Notes: generated from the letters alone by a model not told the origin. 64,000 nt of DNA from RGIG2041 sp045537695 (GCA_045537695.1 JAZSQB010000038.1:62001-126000); one strand, 5' to 3'. Counted from the stretch's first letter, positions 35,575-44,851 are shown. Numbers and translations: made by a program.

Positions 35575-35603
35575 ACTATAGCAGAAAAACAGAGAAAATG
35601 CAA
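35575..35603 (-). promoter_or_regulatory. SigmaA promoter of the capA-GNAT operon
   Basis: Reading on the minus strand, TTGCAT (35598-35603) and TATAGT (35575-35580) are 17 bases apart, 22 bases before the capA start codon. Confidence 0.68.
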
Positions 35604-35620
35604 CTGTTTGTGATTTCCTG

Positions 35621-35648
35621 AAAAAATCCCCCTTTGCGGGGGATTTTC
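35621..35648 (-). terminator. Rho-independent terminator of the marR-ABC operon
   Basis: AAAATCCCCC pairs with GGGGGATTTT across a TTTGC loop; on the minus strand the stem ends in TTTTTT. It begins directly after the ABC gene stop codon. Confidence 0.88.
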
Positions 35649-37517
35649 TTACTTAAACTGTGAATTGTACAGCGTACTGTAAAAACCGCCCTTTGCCATC
35701 AGCTCGTCGTGGTTGCCCATTTCGGTGATGATGCCGTCCTGCAAGACTAAAATCTTGTCGGCATTCTGGATGGTGGAGAGACGGTGTGCAATGACAAAGC
35801 ACGTGCGACCACGCATCAAATCTGCCATTGCTTCCTGAATTTTGATTTCTGTTCGGGAGTCAACATTGGAGGTCGCTTCGTCCAAAATCAGCATTTCGGA
35901 ATTGGAAATCATCGCGCGTGCAATGGTGATAAGCTGGCGCTGTCCCTTGGAGATATTTACGCCGTCATCGGTAAGTACGGTGTCGTAGCCGTCCGGCAGG
36001 CTCTCAATGTAGCTGTCGATACGCGCCGCCTTGGCAGCGGCTTTGACCTCTTCAAGCGTTGCGCCCTCTCTGCCGTAGGCGATATTATCAAAAATACTGC
36101 CGTAGAACAGCCAGGTATCCTGTAGCACCATCGTGTAGGCGTGGCGCAGGGATTTGCGCGTGATATCGCGGATGTCTGTGCCGTCGACGGCGATTTGTCC
36201 ACTGTTTACATCGTAGAAGCGCATCAATAGGTTGATAATCGTTGTTTTTCCGGCGCCCGTCGGTCCGACAATCGCAACGGTTTCGCCAGGCTTTGCTGTA
36301 AAGGAAATGCCGTGCAGAATGGTCTTCTCCGGTGTATAGCCAAAGACAACGTCTTTGAATTCCACTTCGCCGGTGGTGTCCTTCAGCTCGATGGCATCTT
36401 CTGCATCTGCCGGCTCCGGATTTTCGTCGATAATTCTGAAAATACGCTCAGCTGCGGAGAAAGCGGATTGCAGTTCGGTTAAGATGTTGGCAAATTCGTT
36501 AATCGGACCTGCAAACTTTCTGGAATACTGCACGAACTGTGCCACACCGCCGAGGGTGATGAAAAACAGTGTGCCTTCCGGTGCTGTGCCGTTTTGCGAA
36601 AGCATATACAAAATACCGCCGAACATCATAATTAAAGAAAGCGATAAATTATTGATAAATCCAACGGCAGGTCCCATAACGCTGCCGTAGTAATCGGAGG
36701 TGAAATAGGCATCCATCGCGTCGGTATTGCGCGCGTTAAAACGGTCACCGATTTTGTCTTCTCGTTCATATGCCTGAATGGTGCGCAGACCCGTCAGCAT
36801 TTCTTCGGCGTAGCCGTTGAGCTCGCCCAATTTGCGCGAGCGCTTCTGAAACAGCGGTCGAACGCGCTTGGAGCGGTATCTTGTAAATAAAATAGCGGTC
36901 GGTACGGTAATTGCAAACACCAAAATCAGCGGCTTTGAAATGTTCCACATAAACATCAGGGAACCGACCACGGTGTAAATACTGGTCATAATTTGCACGA
37001 AATCGTGCGAAAGTGTCATATTCAGCGTATCTATATCGTAAGAAATGCGGCTGATGATATCGCCGGTGGCGTGCGTGTCAAAATAGCCAACCTGCAGCTG
37101 CGTCAGTTTTTCAAATACCTGCTTGCGCATACGGTAAACGATTTTCTGGCTCAAAAACAGCATCAGTACCGCCAGCGCGTAGGACAGCACTGCCGAAAGA
37201 ATATAGCAGATCAGCATACGTACCACGTTGTACCATACCGCATCAAAATCCACGCCGCCGATGCGCGCAATGGCATCAATCGCTTCACCGGAATACTTCG
37301 GTCCGAGCAGGGCGAGCTGATTGGAAAACAGCGTCATCAGCACTGCCGGAATGAACAAATACCAGTAATGCAGAATGTAGCCTATCAGGCGCAAAAGGAT
37401 GCTTTTCGCTGTCTTGCGGTCCAGTTTTTGGTTCGGATGAAATTGTTGTCCCTTTTTTGGCGGGTCGCCGCCCATACGGCCGCCCGGTCCGCCGGGTCCC
37501 ATTGGTCCTCTACTCAA
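35649..37517 (-). CDS. ABC exporter half-transporter (canonical catalytic NBD subunit)
   Basis: A 622-residue type IV ABC exporter: Gly/Pro-rich N-terminus, six-helix membrane domain (about 35-330), and C-terminal ATPase. Walker A G-P-T-G-A-G-K-T, Walker B L-I-L-D-E with catalytic Glu and switch H-R (I-A-H-R-L-S) are normal; the signature is I-S-K-G-Q rather than LSGGQ. This is the consensus-Glu half of a heterodimer with the gene upstream. A start at TTG 37517 is preferred because GGGAGG sits seven to eight bases before it; the frame is open from a GTG at 37526 that overlaps that site. The upstream gene's stop lies inside the start region, so expression is coupled. Confidence 0.9.
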   Translation of the reverse strand: MSRGPMGPGGPGGRMGGDPPKKGQQFHPNQKLDRKTAKSILLRLIGYILHYWYLFIPAVLMTLFSNQLALLGPKYSGEAIDAIARIGGVDFDAVWYNVVRMLICYILSAVLSYALAVLMLFLSQKIVYRMRKQVFEKLTQLQVGYFDTHATGDIISRISYDIDTLNMTLSHDFVQIMTSIYTVVGSLMFMWNISKPLILVFAITVPTAILFTRYRSKRVRPLFQKRSRKLGELNGYAEEMLTGLRTIQAYEREDKIGDRFNARNTDAMDAYFTSDYYGSVMGPAVGFINNLSLSLIMMFGGILYMLSQNGTAPEGTLFFITLGGVAQFVQYSRKFAGPINEFANILTELQSAFSAAERIFRIIDENPEPADAEDAIELKDTTGEVEFKDVVFGYTPEKTILHGISFTAKPGETVAIVGPTGAGKTTIINLLMRFYDVNSGQIAVDGTDIRDITRKSLRHAYTMVLQDTWLFYGSIFDNIAYGREGATLEEVKAAAKAARIDSYIESLPDGYDTVLTDDGVNISKGQRQLITIARAMISNSEMLILDEATSNVDSRTEIKIQEAMADLMRGRTCFVIAHRLSTIQNADKILVLQDGIITEMGNHDELMAKGGFYSTLYNSQFK

Positions 37518-39231
37518 CGAAAGCACCTCCCATCTGCGAATCGCTGATTTCTTTATATTCCGTACAGCTTTCGAGTAATTCTTCGTGTGCGCCGATACCG
37601 ATGATTCTGCCCTCGTCGATGACTAAAATGAGGCTGCAGTCCTTGACGGAGCTGACGCGCTGTGCCACGGTAATCAGTGTGGTGTCCTGCATATGCGCCG
37701 CGAGTGCCTGGCGCAGTGCGGCATCGGTTTTATAGTCGAGCGCGGACGAGCTGTCATCCAAAATCAAAATCTGCGGCTTGCCTGCCAGCGCGCGCGAAAT
37801 CAGCAAACGCTGTTTCTGACCGCCGGAGATATTGGTGCCGTGCTGCGCGAGCTCGTGTGCGTAACCGTCTGCAAAGTTTTCAATAAAGCTGTCCGCCTGC
37901 GCAATCTTGGTTGCAAGCTGAATCTCTTCGTCGGAAATCTCGCGCCCGAAGCGGATGTTTTCGGCGATGGTGTCCGCGTAGAGAAAATCGTGCTGCTGTG
38001 CGGTGCCGAACATCGCGTAAAAACGCTCTTTGTCAATGGTGCGGATATCTTCACCGTCAATATATATACCGCCGGCGTCTATATCATAGAAACGCAAAAG
38101 AAGCTTAATCAGTGTGGATTTACCCGAGCCGGTTGCGCCGATGATACCGAGCGAGCCGCCCTTCGGGATGGTGAAGCTTATGTCTTCCACGTTGTTTTTC
38201 TTGCCATTATATGAGAAGCGAACATGGTCAAAGACGATGCGCGCGCCTGTTTCGATATCCGGATAAGTCTCTTTTGATTCTACGATGATTTCGTTGTCTG
38301 CAACGAGCACTTCCTCAATACGTGCGGCGGATGCGGCGCATTTGGTGTACATCGTAAACATACGGGTTACTGCCATCAGAGACATGGAAATCTGCGTAAA
38401 ATACTGCATAAAGGCAATGATGGTCTCCGGGTCGGAAAGCCCGTTTTGCACTCTGCCGCTTGCCACGGCAATGACCGCAACGCTGCCGATGTTCATAAAC
38501 ATAGTCATAATCGGGTGTACACTGCCCATAATCACGCCGGCTTTGGTTTCGTGTCCCACGAGTGCGTGGTTGACTGTATCATAACGGCAATGCTCGTAAT
38601 TCGTTTTGGAGAGCGCCTTGATGACGCGAATGCCCTGCACATCCTCGCGCACAACGCGCACCATTTTATCTACCGCCGTCTGCACCTTGGTGTAGAGCGG
38701 GATACCATTTTTGGAAATAAAGAAGATGGCACAGAAGGTGACCGGCAAAATGGCGATCATAATGGAGGAAAGGTACGCGTCCATCATTAGGGTGATGGAA
38801 ATGCCGCCGAGCAGCATAATCGGTGCGCGTATGCCCATGCGCTGTGCCATACCGACAAAGCGGTGTACATTATATGTATCTGTTGTGATGCGCGACTCTA
38901 AAGACGGAATGGTAAATTTATCCGTCTGCGCGGCGGACAAATGCAGCGTTCTTTCAAATAAGTCCTTGCGCATCGTTTCGGCAAAGCTGCTGGAGGTGCG
39001 CGCGGCAATCTGATTTGCCCAGATGTTGAGCGCGCTTGCAATTGCAGCACATACAACCATTAAGCCGCCCCAGAAGACAATTTCTGCTACGGATCTGCCG
39101 ATAACGTTTTTCAGCACGTGGCTTAAAATCAACGGGAGCATCAGCTCCGAAAGCGTGGCAAGTATTTTAACGATAAAGCCGCCGCCCATTTTTTTGTAGT
39201 ACGGTTTTAAGTATAAAAGCATCGTTTTCAT
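37510..39231 (-). CDS. ABC exporter half-transporter (degenerate NBD subunit)
   Basis: A 573-residue six-helix plus ATPase half-transporter. Walker A G-A-T-G-S-G-K-S-T and signature I-S-G-G-Q are intact, but Walker B reads I-L-I-L-D-D with Asp in place of the catalytic Glu, and the switch region is V-A-Q-R-V instead of A-H-R. Such a half is characteristic of heterodimeric exporters such as TM287/288 or BmrCD, in which one ATP site is degenerate. It overlaps the partner gene by a few bases and the marR gene by four bases. Confidence 0.92.
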   Translation of the reverse strand: MKTMLLYLKPYYKKMGGGFIVKILATLSELMLPLILSHVLKNVIGRSVAEIVFWGGLMVVCAAIASALNIWANQIAARTSSSFAETMRKDLFERTLHLSAAQTDKFTIPSLESRITTDTYNVHRFVGMAQRMGIRAPIMLLGGISITLMMDAYLSSIMIAILPVTFCAIFFISKNGIPLYTKVQTAVDKMVRVVREDVQGIRVIKALSKTNYEHCRYDTVNHALVGHETKAGVIMGSVHPIMTMFMNIGSVAVIAVASGRVQNGLSDPETIIAFMQYFTQISMSLMAVTRMFTMYTKCAASAARIEEVLVADNEIIVESKETYPDIETGARIVFDHVRFSYNGKKNNVEDISFTIPKGGSLGIIGATGSGKSTLIKLLLRFYDIDAGGIYIDGEDIRTIDKERFYAMFGTAQQHDFLYADTIAENIRFGREISDEEIQLATKIAQADSFIENFADGYAHELAQHGTNISGGQKQRLLISRALAGKPQILILDDSSSALDYKTDAALRQALAAHMQDTTLITVAQRVSSVKDCSLILVIDEGRIIGIGAHEELLESCTEYKEISDSQMGGAFVE

Positions 39232-39665
39232 TTTGTCTCGCCTCCTTCTTTGCTGATTTCCTTTGCTTTGGCATAAATTTTATCTAAAACTTCCAGAAAA
39301 GCCTGCATTTCTTCTTCGGGAATACTTTCACAAAGCTGCTGGTTCCACTGCTTTGCAATCTGCACCACTTCGGCTTGGTTTACCAGCATTTTCTCTGTCG
39401 GATACACCAGAATCTGCCGTTTGTCTTCGGTGCTCGGTTTGCGCTCTACATAGCCATTTTGCTCTAAATAGGCAAGATGGCGTGTGACGCTGCTTTTATT
39501 CATGCCCAGATGCGCTCCAATCCTATCCTGTGACATGCCGGGCGTGCGGCAAATCGCAAAGAAATAACTGTGATAAATGCCGGGGAGCTGCACACTGGAT
39601 TGCTGTGTGCGATACTCGCCGGCGCATCTGGCAATGAAGTTGAGTTTTCGCATAAACATTGCCAT
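39228..39665 (-). CDS. MarR-family transcriptional regulator
   Basis: The 145-residue winged-helix protein has the MarR layout: helix-turn-helix residues M-S-Q-D-R-I-G-A-H-L-G-M-N-K-S-S-V-T, then Y-L-E-x-N-G-Y-V-E-R and the wing D-K-R-Q-I-L-V. It should repress the exporter operon and release on binding a small molecule. The start ATG at 39665 follows AGGTGA; the frame is open to 39731 but that part is promoter and operator. A 26-base perfect palindrome overlaps the -10 box just upstream. Confidence 0.93.
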   Translation of the reverse strand: MAMFMRKLNFIARCAGEYRTQQSSVQLPGIYHSYFFAICRTPGMSQDRIGAHLGMNKSSVTRHLAYLEQNGYVERKPSTEDKRQILVYPTEKMLVNQAEVVQIAKQWNQQLCESIPEEEMQAFLEVLDKIYAKAKEISKEGGETK

Positions 39666-39681
39666 AAATTCACCTGATTTC

Positions 39682-39707
39682 AAAATAGTTTCATATGAAA
39701 CTATTTT
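39682..39707. promoter_or_regulatory. Operator: 26-bp perfect palindrome overlapping the marR -10 box
   Basis: The left half AAAATAGTTTCAT (39682-39694) is exactly repeated as its reverse complement in 39695-39707. It lies 17 bases upstream of the marR start codon and overlaps the -10 box, so it is the probable binding site for the MarR protein and for autoregulation. Confidence 0.85.
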
Positions 39708-39731
39708 AACATAAAAGTCCGGCAGCGTCAA
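39703..39731 (-). promoter_or_regulatory. SigmaA promoter of the marR-ABC operon
   Basis: On the minus strand TTGACG (39726-39731) and TAAAAT (39703-39708) are 17 bases apart. The -10 box overlaps the operator palindrome. Confidence 0.8.
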
Positions 39732-39823
39732 TAAGTAAAAATCCCCCCCAAAAAAACCTATAATGCTTAGAATGCCTTTCTAGGTAGGATGGTTCAATTT
39801 GTGTCTTGGTTTGCCATAATACA

Positions 39824-39855
39824 AAAACGGATGTGATTTTAATCACATCCGTTTT
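39824..39855 (-). terminator. Terminator downstream of gyrA
   Basis: A perfect 15-base stem (AAAACGGATGTGATT with AATCACATCCGTTTT) with a two-base centre, 18 bases after the gyrA stop, ending in T-rich sequence on the minus strand. It separates gyrA from the marR promoter. Confidence 0.88.
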
Positions 39856-39872
39856 GTATTTACATAATTTGA

Positions 39873-42365
39873 TTATTCTTCTGTTACTTCAGTTTCCGCA
39901 TCTGCCGTTGTTTCTTCGCCTTCTTCCACATCCTCTTCACGATCGGTTGCAGCAAGGGATACAATCTTGACATTGTCATTTAGACGCATCAACCGGACGC
40001 CCTTGGTCACGCGCGAGTAGGTGCTGATTTCATCCGTATGCATTCGGATGATAACACCGGCGTCGGTAATGAGCATAATGTCGGTTTCGTCTGTAACGGT
40101 GCGGATACCGGCAAGCTTGCCTGTCTGCTCGGTAATTCTGTAGGTGAGAACACCTTTACCGCCGCGGTTTTGTACCTTGTATTCATCAAACTCGGTCTTT
40201 TTACCATAACCATATTCGGAAACAACCAACAGCTTTGCATTATCGTCTGCGATACATACGCCGATAACCTTATCGTCACCGCTGAGGCGGATAGCGCGCA
40301 CGCCGTGTGCCGTTCTGCCCATAACGCGGGCATCCTCTTCCGCAAAGCGAATTGCCATACCGTTTGCTGTACCGATGATGATTTCCTTTGTGCCGTCGGT
40401 TAAGTTTACGGCAATGACTTCATCGTTTTCGTCGAGGTTGATGGCTCTAAAACCGTTTTTGCGACTTGTATCGTACTCGGCGAGGATACTGCGCTTGATA
40501 ACGCCGCTTTTAGTTACGAACGTAAGATACTGGTCGTCCGTAAACTCACGTAAAGCGATGATTGCATTTACTTTTTCGCCTGCTTCCAGTTCTAAAAGAT
40601 TTACAATAGCTGTACCCTTCGACTGTCTTCCGGCCTCCGGAATCTGATAACCCTTGAGCTTGAACATTCTGCCCTTATTTGTAAAGAACAAAATGTGGTT
40701 GTGCGTGGAAGTCGTCATAATATTTTCCACGAAGTCTGCATCGCGCACCTGCTGGCCCTTGATACCTTTGCCGCCGCGGCGCTGAGAACGGTATGTATCT
40801 ACCGGAACGCGCTTAACATAGCCAAAGTGGGTGAGCGTGATAGCAACATCCTCTTCCTCAATCAGATCTTCATCGTCGATATCGTCAAACGATGCGGTAA
40901 TTTCCGTGCGGCGGTCGTCACCGTACTTTTCGCGGATGTTATTTAAGTCATCCTTCAAGATGGAAAGCACGAGAGAGTCGTCTGCAAGGACTTCGTTATA
41001 GTAGCGGATTGCATCCTGCACCTGAATCAACTCGTCGTGAATCTTCTGGCGTTCCAAGCCACTCAAACGACCGAGACGCATGTCGACAATCGCCTGTGCC
41101 TGCTCATCGGAGAGCGAAAAACGCTCCATCAAGAGCTGTTTTGCCTCCGCCACGCCTTCTTTTGCGGAACGGATGGTGTTGATGACTTCGTCAATATGGT
41201 CGATGGCAATGTTTAAGCCGAGCAAAATGTGCTCTCTTTCCAATGCCTTCTTTAAGTTAAACTTCGTTTTGCGGATGATAACATCCTTCTGGAATTCGAT
41301 ATAGTGGTCGAGCACTTCACGCAAGTTGAGCAGCTTCGGCTCGGTTACGTTGACAAGTGCAATCATATTTACGCAGAAGCTTTCCTGCAGCTGTGTAAAT
41401 TTGTAAAGCTGATTTAAAATGACATTCGCATTTGCATCGCGCTTAATTTCGATAACGATACGCATACCTTCACGGTCGGATTCGTCTCGCACTTCTGCAA
41501 TGCCTTCCACGCGCTTGTCTCTCTGCAGCTCGCCGATTTTTTCAACCAACTTTGCCTTGTTGACCTGATACGGAATTTCCGTAACAACAATCTGCTGCTG
41601 ATTGTTCTTAAGCTCTTCAATCACTGCACGTGCGCGCATCAAAATTCTGCCGCGGCCGGTATGGTACGCGGAGCGGATGCCGCTTTTGCCCATAATGAGT
41701 GCGCCGGTCGGAAAGTCTGGCCCCTTGATATACTGCATCAACTCATCAATGGTGATATTCGGGTCGTCGATTACGGCGAAAATGCCGTCGATAACCTCGG
41801 TTAAGTTGTGCGGCGGAATATTGGTTGCCATGGCAACGGCAATACCCGAAGAACCGTTTACGAGCAGGTTCGGGAAGCGCGATGTGATCACACACGGCTC
41901 CTTGCGGCTGTCGTCGTAGTTCGGCATAAAGTCAACGGTATCCTTTTCGATATCCGTCAGCATTTCAAGAGAAATCTTGCTCATGCGGGCTTCTGTGTAA
42001 CGGTAAGCAGCCGGCGGGTCGCCGTCTACGCTACCGAAGTTACCCTGACCGTCTACAAGCGGATAACGCATAGAGAAATCCTGCGCCAGACGCACGAGTG
42101 CATCATATACGGATGCGTCACCGTGCGGGTGGTATTTACCGAGCACGTCACCGACGGTTGCGGCACACTTCTTGTATGCCTTATCCGGCGTAAGACCTGC
42201 CTCGTGCATGGTATACAGAATACGTCTGTGCACCGGCTTTAAGCCGTCACGCACGTCCGGCAAAGCTCTGCCGATGATAACGCTCATGGCGTACTCCAGG
42301 TACGCTTTTTTCATTTCTGCCGAAAGCTCACGATCGACAACGGTTTGGTTTTCATAATCAGCCAT
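39873..42365 (-). CDS. gyrA: DNA gyrase subunit A
   Basis: The 830-residue topoisomerase subunit has the cleavage tyrosine in Y-R-Y-T-E (Tyr123), the quinolone-region H-P-H-G-D-A-S-V-Y-D and the C-terminal GyrA box Q-R-R-G-G-K-G, which separates it from ParC. The C-terminal tail is acidic. Residue 84, equivalent to Ser83 in E. coli, is alanine, as in Mycobacterium tuberculosis. gyrB is not adjacent; the gene lies downstream of the glycolytic gpmI, tpiA, pgk genes on the same strand, 120 bases after gpmI. Confidence 0.96.
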   Translation of the reverse strand: MADYENQTVVDRELSAEMKKAYLEYAMSVIIGRALPDVRDGLKPVHRRILYTMHEAGLTPDKAYKKCAATVGDVLGKYHPHGDASVYDALVRLAQDFSMRYPLVDGQGNFGSVDGDPPAAYRYTEARMSKISLEMLTDIEKDTVDFMPNYDDSRKEPCVITSRFPNLLVNGSSGIAVAMATNIPPHNLTEVIDGIFAVIDDPNITIDELMQYIKGPDFPTGALIMGKSGIRSAYHTGRGRILMRARAVIEELKNNQQQIVVTEIPYQVNKAKLVEKIGELQRDKRVEGIAEVRDESDREGMRIVIEIKRDANANVILNQLYKFTQLQESFCVNMIALVNVTEPKLLNLREVLDHYIEFQKDVIIRKTKFNLKKALEREHILLGLNIAIDHIDEVINTIRSAKEGVAEAKQLLMERFSLSDEQAQAIVDMRLGRLSGLERQKIHDELIQVQDAIRYYNEVLADDSLVLSILKDDLNNIREKYGDDRRTEITASFDDIDDEDLIEEEDVAITLTHFGYVKRVPVDTYRSQRRGGKGIKGQQVRDADFVENIMTTSTHNHILFFTNKGRMFKLKGYQIPEAGRQSKGTAIVNLLELEAGEKVNAIIALREFTDDQYLTFVTKSGVIKRSILAEYDTSRKNGFRAINLDENDEVIAVNLTDGTKEIIIGTANGMAIRFAEEDARVMGRTAHGVRAIRLSGDDKVIGVCIADDNAKLLVVSEYGYGKKTEFDEYKVQNRGGKGVLTYRITEQTGKLAGIRTVTDETDIMLITDAGVIIRMHTDEISTYSRVTKGVRLMRLNDNVKIVSLAATDREEDVEEGEETTADAETEVTEE

Positions 42366-42488
42366 AATTGACCTCCTATACTATGCGGACTCACAACAAC
42401 GAATCTGTTTTTTGCTTTCTGTTTTCCGCATTTTGTGATGGGGGGAAGGTGTTCCCGCCGATGTTTCAAAGCCTGAGAGCTTGTTTTT

Positions 42489-44000
42489 TTATCTTACGAG
42501 TAAGGATTCGCCGGTCATTTCTGCCGGCTTTGCAAGACCCATCATATCGAGCAGGGTCGGTGCGATGTCAGCGAGTCTGCCTTCAGCCTTGAGGACACCG
42601 TCAAAACCAACCATAACCATCGGTACCGGATTGGTGGAGTGCGCTGTTACAACATCGCCGTTATTGTCAAACATTTCATCTGCATTACCGTGGTCAGCGG
42701 TTACAAGTGCACAACCGCCCATCTTTTCAATGGCAGCGAGTACCTTGCCGAGACATTCGTCTACAGCTTCCACTGCAGCCTTTGCGCAGTCAAAAATGCC
42801 TGTATGACCAACCATATCGCAGTTTGCGAAGTTAAGCACGATGACATCATACTTACCGGATTCGATGCGTGCAACCGCTTCGTCAGCCACTTCGTAAGCG
42901 CTCATTTCCGGCTTTAAGTCATAGGTTGCAACCTTTGGGGAAGGAATGAGTGCACGATCTTCGCCTTCGGATTCCTTTTCAACGCCGCCATTAAAGAAGA
43001 AGGTTACATGCGCATATTTCTCTGTTTCTGCGATACGCAGCTGTGTAAGACCGTTTGCGCTGATATATTCGCCAAATGTGTTTGTCAGTGCGGTCGGCTT
43101 GAACGCAACGTCTACATTCGGCATGGATTTGTCATACTGTGTCATGCAGACATAGTAGAGCGGGAAAAATTCTCTTTCAAAGCCGTCAAAAGCTTCATCA
43201 ACGAGTGTTCTGGTAATTTCGCGTGCTCTGTCCGGACGGAAGTTGAAGAAAATCAAACTATCGTTTGCCGCAAGCTTTCTTGCACCGTCGATTACGGTCG
43301 GAACAACGAATTCGTCTGTTACATTCTTTGTATAGGATTCGCGCACTGCCTGTTCTGCGTCTGCAGCATGCTCGCCATCGCCCTTGACGATGGCATCGTA
43401 TGCCTTTACGACACGTTCCCAGCGGTTGTCGCGGTCCATAGCGTAGTAACGACCCATTACAGTTGCGATTTTACCGCAACCGAGCTCGTCGAGCTTTGCC
43501 TGGAGCTGTGCGATGTAATCTGCGCCGGTGGTCGGGCCTACGTCACGGCCGTCTAAGAAGCAGTGTACATAAACTTCGGAAAGACCTTCGCGCTTTGCCA
43601 TTTCTAAAATAGCAAACAAATGTGTTATATGAGAATGTACGCCGCCGTCGGACAAAAGACCGTAAATGTGGAGCGCACTGTTGTTTTCCTTGGCATTGTT
43701 TACAGCGTTTTTGAACGCTTCATTTTCAAAAAAGTCGCCGTCCTGAATGGATTTGGTGATTCTGGTCAGCTCCTGATATACAATTCTGCCTGCGCCGATG
43801 TTGGTATGACCAACTTCGGAGTTACCCATCTGACCGTCCGGCAGACCAACGTCCATGCCGCTTGCGTGGATAATATTGTGTGGACATGTAGCCATCAGCT
43901 TGTCCATCACCGGTGTTTTTGCCGCATCAATTGCGGATTGTTTTACATCTTTTGCAATGCCGTAGCCGTCTAAAATAATAAGTGCTGTAGGTTTTTTCAT
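42489..44000 (-). CDS. gpmI: 2,3-bisphosphoglycerate-independent phosphoglycerate mutase
   Basis: A 503-residue manganese-dependent enzyme of lower glycolysis. Its phosphatase core has L-I-I-L-D-G-Y-G at the N-terminus, G-N-S-E-V-G-H with the catalytic serine, and D-H-G-N-A-D near the end, all metal or phosphoserine positions of the family. It is last in the pgk-tpiA-gpmI run and follows a hairpin-containing 73-base gap. Confidence 0.95.
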   Translation of the reverse strand: MKKPTALIILDGYGIAKDVKQSAIDAAKTPVMDKLMATCPHNIIHASGMDVGLPDGQMGNSEVGHTNIGAGRIVYQELTRITKSIQDGDFFENEAFKNAVNNAKENNSALHIYGLLSDGGVHSHITHLFAILEMAKREGLSEVYVHCFLDGRDVGPTTGADYIAQLQAKLDELGCGKIATVMGRYYAMDRDNRWERVVKAYDAIVKGDGEHAADAEQAVRESYTKNVTDEFVVPTVIDGARKLAANDSLIFFNFRPDRAREITRTLVDEAFDGFEREFFPLYYVCMTQYDKSMPNVDVAFKPTALTNTFGEYISANGLTQLRIAETEKYAHVTFFFNGGVEKESEGEDRALIPSPKVATYDLKPEMSAYEVADEAVARIESGKYDVIVLNFANCDMVGHTGIFDCAKAAVEAVDECLGKVLAAIEKMGGCALVTADHGNADEMFDNNGDVVTAHSTNPVPMVMVGFDGVLKAEGRLADIAPTLLDMMGLAKPAEMTGESLLVR

Positions 44001-44023
44001 GGTGTTACTCCCTTTGTAAAATG

Positions 44024-44061
44024 TACCGCGCGGTCGGGGATAGCCCCGACCGTATGCGGTA
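44024..44061 (-). repeat. Strong hairpin in the tpiA-gpmI gap
   Basis: CGGTCGGGG (44031-44039) pairs with CCCCGACCG (44044-44052) over an ATAG loop, extended by TACCGC/GCGGTA outside. There is no good T run, so it may act as a stability or attenuation element and ends just before the gpmI ribosome site. Confidence 0.65.
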
Positions 44062-44073
44062 AATCTTTAAAAA

Positions 44074-44820
44074 TTAGAACTTAACAATACCTGCAAAGTC
44101 GTCAGACTTTAAGGATGCGCCACCAACAAGACCGCCGTTGATGTCACTCATACCGAACAGTGCTGCTGCGTTGCTCGGCTTCACGCTGCCGCCGTACTGG
44201 ATGACCAGACCGTCAGCTACGCAGTCGCCGTAGAGCTCGCGAACAACTACGCGGATAGCTGCGCAAACTTCGTTTGCCTGCTCGTCTGTAGCTGTCTTGC
44301 CTGTACCGATTGCCCAGATCGGCTCGTATGCGATGATACATTTTGCCATATCTTCTGCGCTTACGTTCATGAATGCAATCTTAACCTGGCTTCTAATCAA
44401 GTCGATTGTGATGCCCTGCTCTCTTTCTTCGAGGGATTCACCAACGCAAACGATCGGCTTTAAGCCCTTTTCGAGCGCCTTAATTACCTTTTTGTTTACG
44501 GTTACATCTGTTTCAGCGAAGTACTGTCTTCTTTCGCTGTGACCGATGATAACGTATTCAACGCCCATATCTACGAGCATATCAGCGCTTACTTCGCCTG
44601 TGAATGCGCCATTGTCTTCGAAATGGAGGTTCTGTGCACCGATTTTCACACAAGTGCCCTTTGCAGCTTCAACTGCTGCAGCGAGGCTTGTGTACGGAAC
44701 ACATGCAACAACCTCTGCTACTGCACCCTCTACCTTCGGTGCGAGTTCTTTGATGAAAGCAGCCGTCTCGGACGGGAGCTTGTTCATTTTCCAGTTACCT
44801 GCTACTACATACTTCTTCAT
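44074..44820 (-). CDS. tpiA: Triosephosphate isomerase
   Basis: A 248-residue TIM barrel that interconverts glyceraldehyde-3-phosphate and dihydroxyacetone phosphate. Catalytic N-W-K-M-N, I-G-H-S-E-R-R (electrophilic His), Y-E-P-I-W-A-I-G-T-G-K (base Glu and flexible loop) and Y-G-G-S-V are all intact. The ATG at 44820 after AAGGAACG is preferred to an open extension to 44847. Confidence 0.96.
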   Translation of the reverse strand: MKKYVVAGNWKMNKLPSETAAFIKELAPKVEGAVAEVVACVPYTSLAAAVEAAKGTCVKIGAQNLHFEDNGAFTGEVSADMLVDMGVEYVIIGHSERRQYFAETDVTVNKKVIKALEKGLKPIVCVGESLEEREQGITIDLIRSQVKIAFMNVSAEDMAKCIIAYEPIWAIGTGKTATDEQANEVCAAIRVVVRELYGDCVADGLVIQYGGSVKPSNAAALFGMSDINGGLVGGASLKSDDFAGIVKF

Positions 44821-44851
44821 GGGTTTTCGTTCCTTTCCTAAAAACAATTAA

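Noticed and set aside
42443..42456. GGGAA-ggtg-TTCCC inverted repeat between gpmI and gyrA
   Set aside because: Five-base stem with no T run, too weak to call a terminator.
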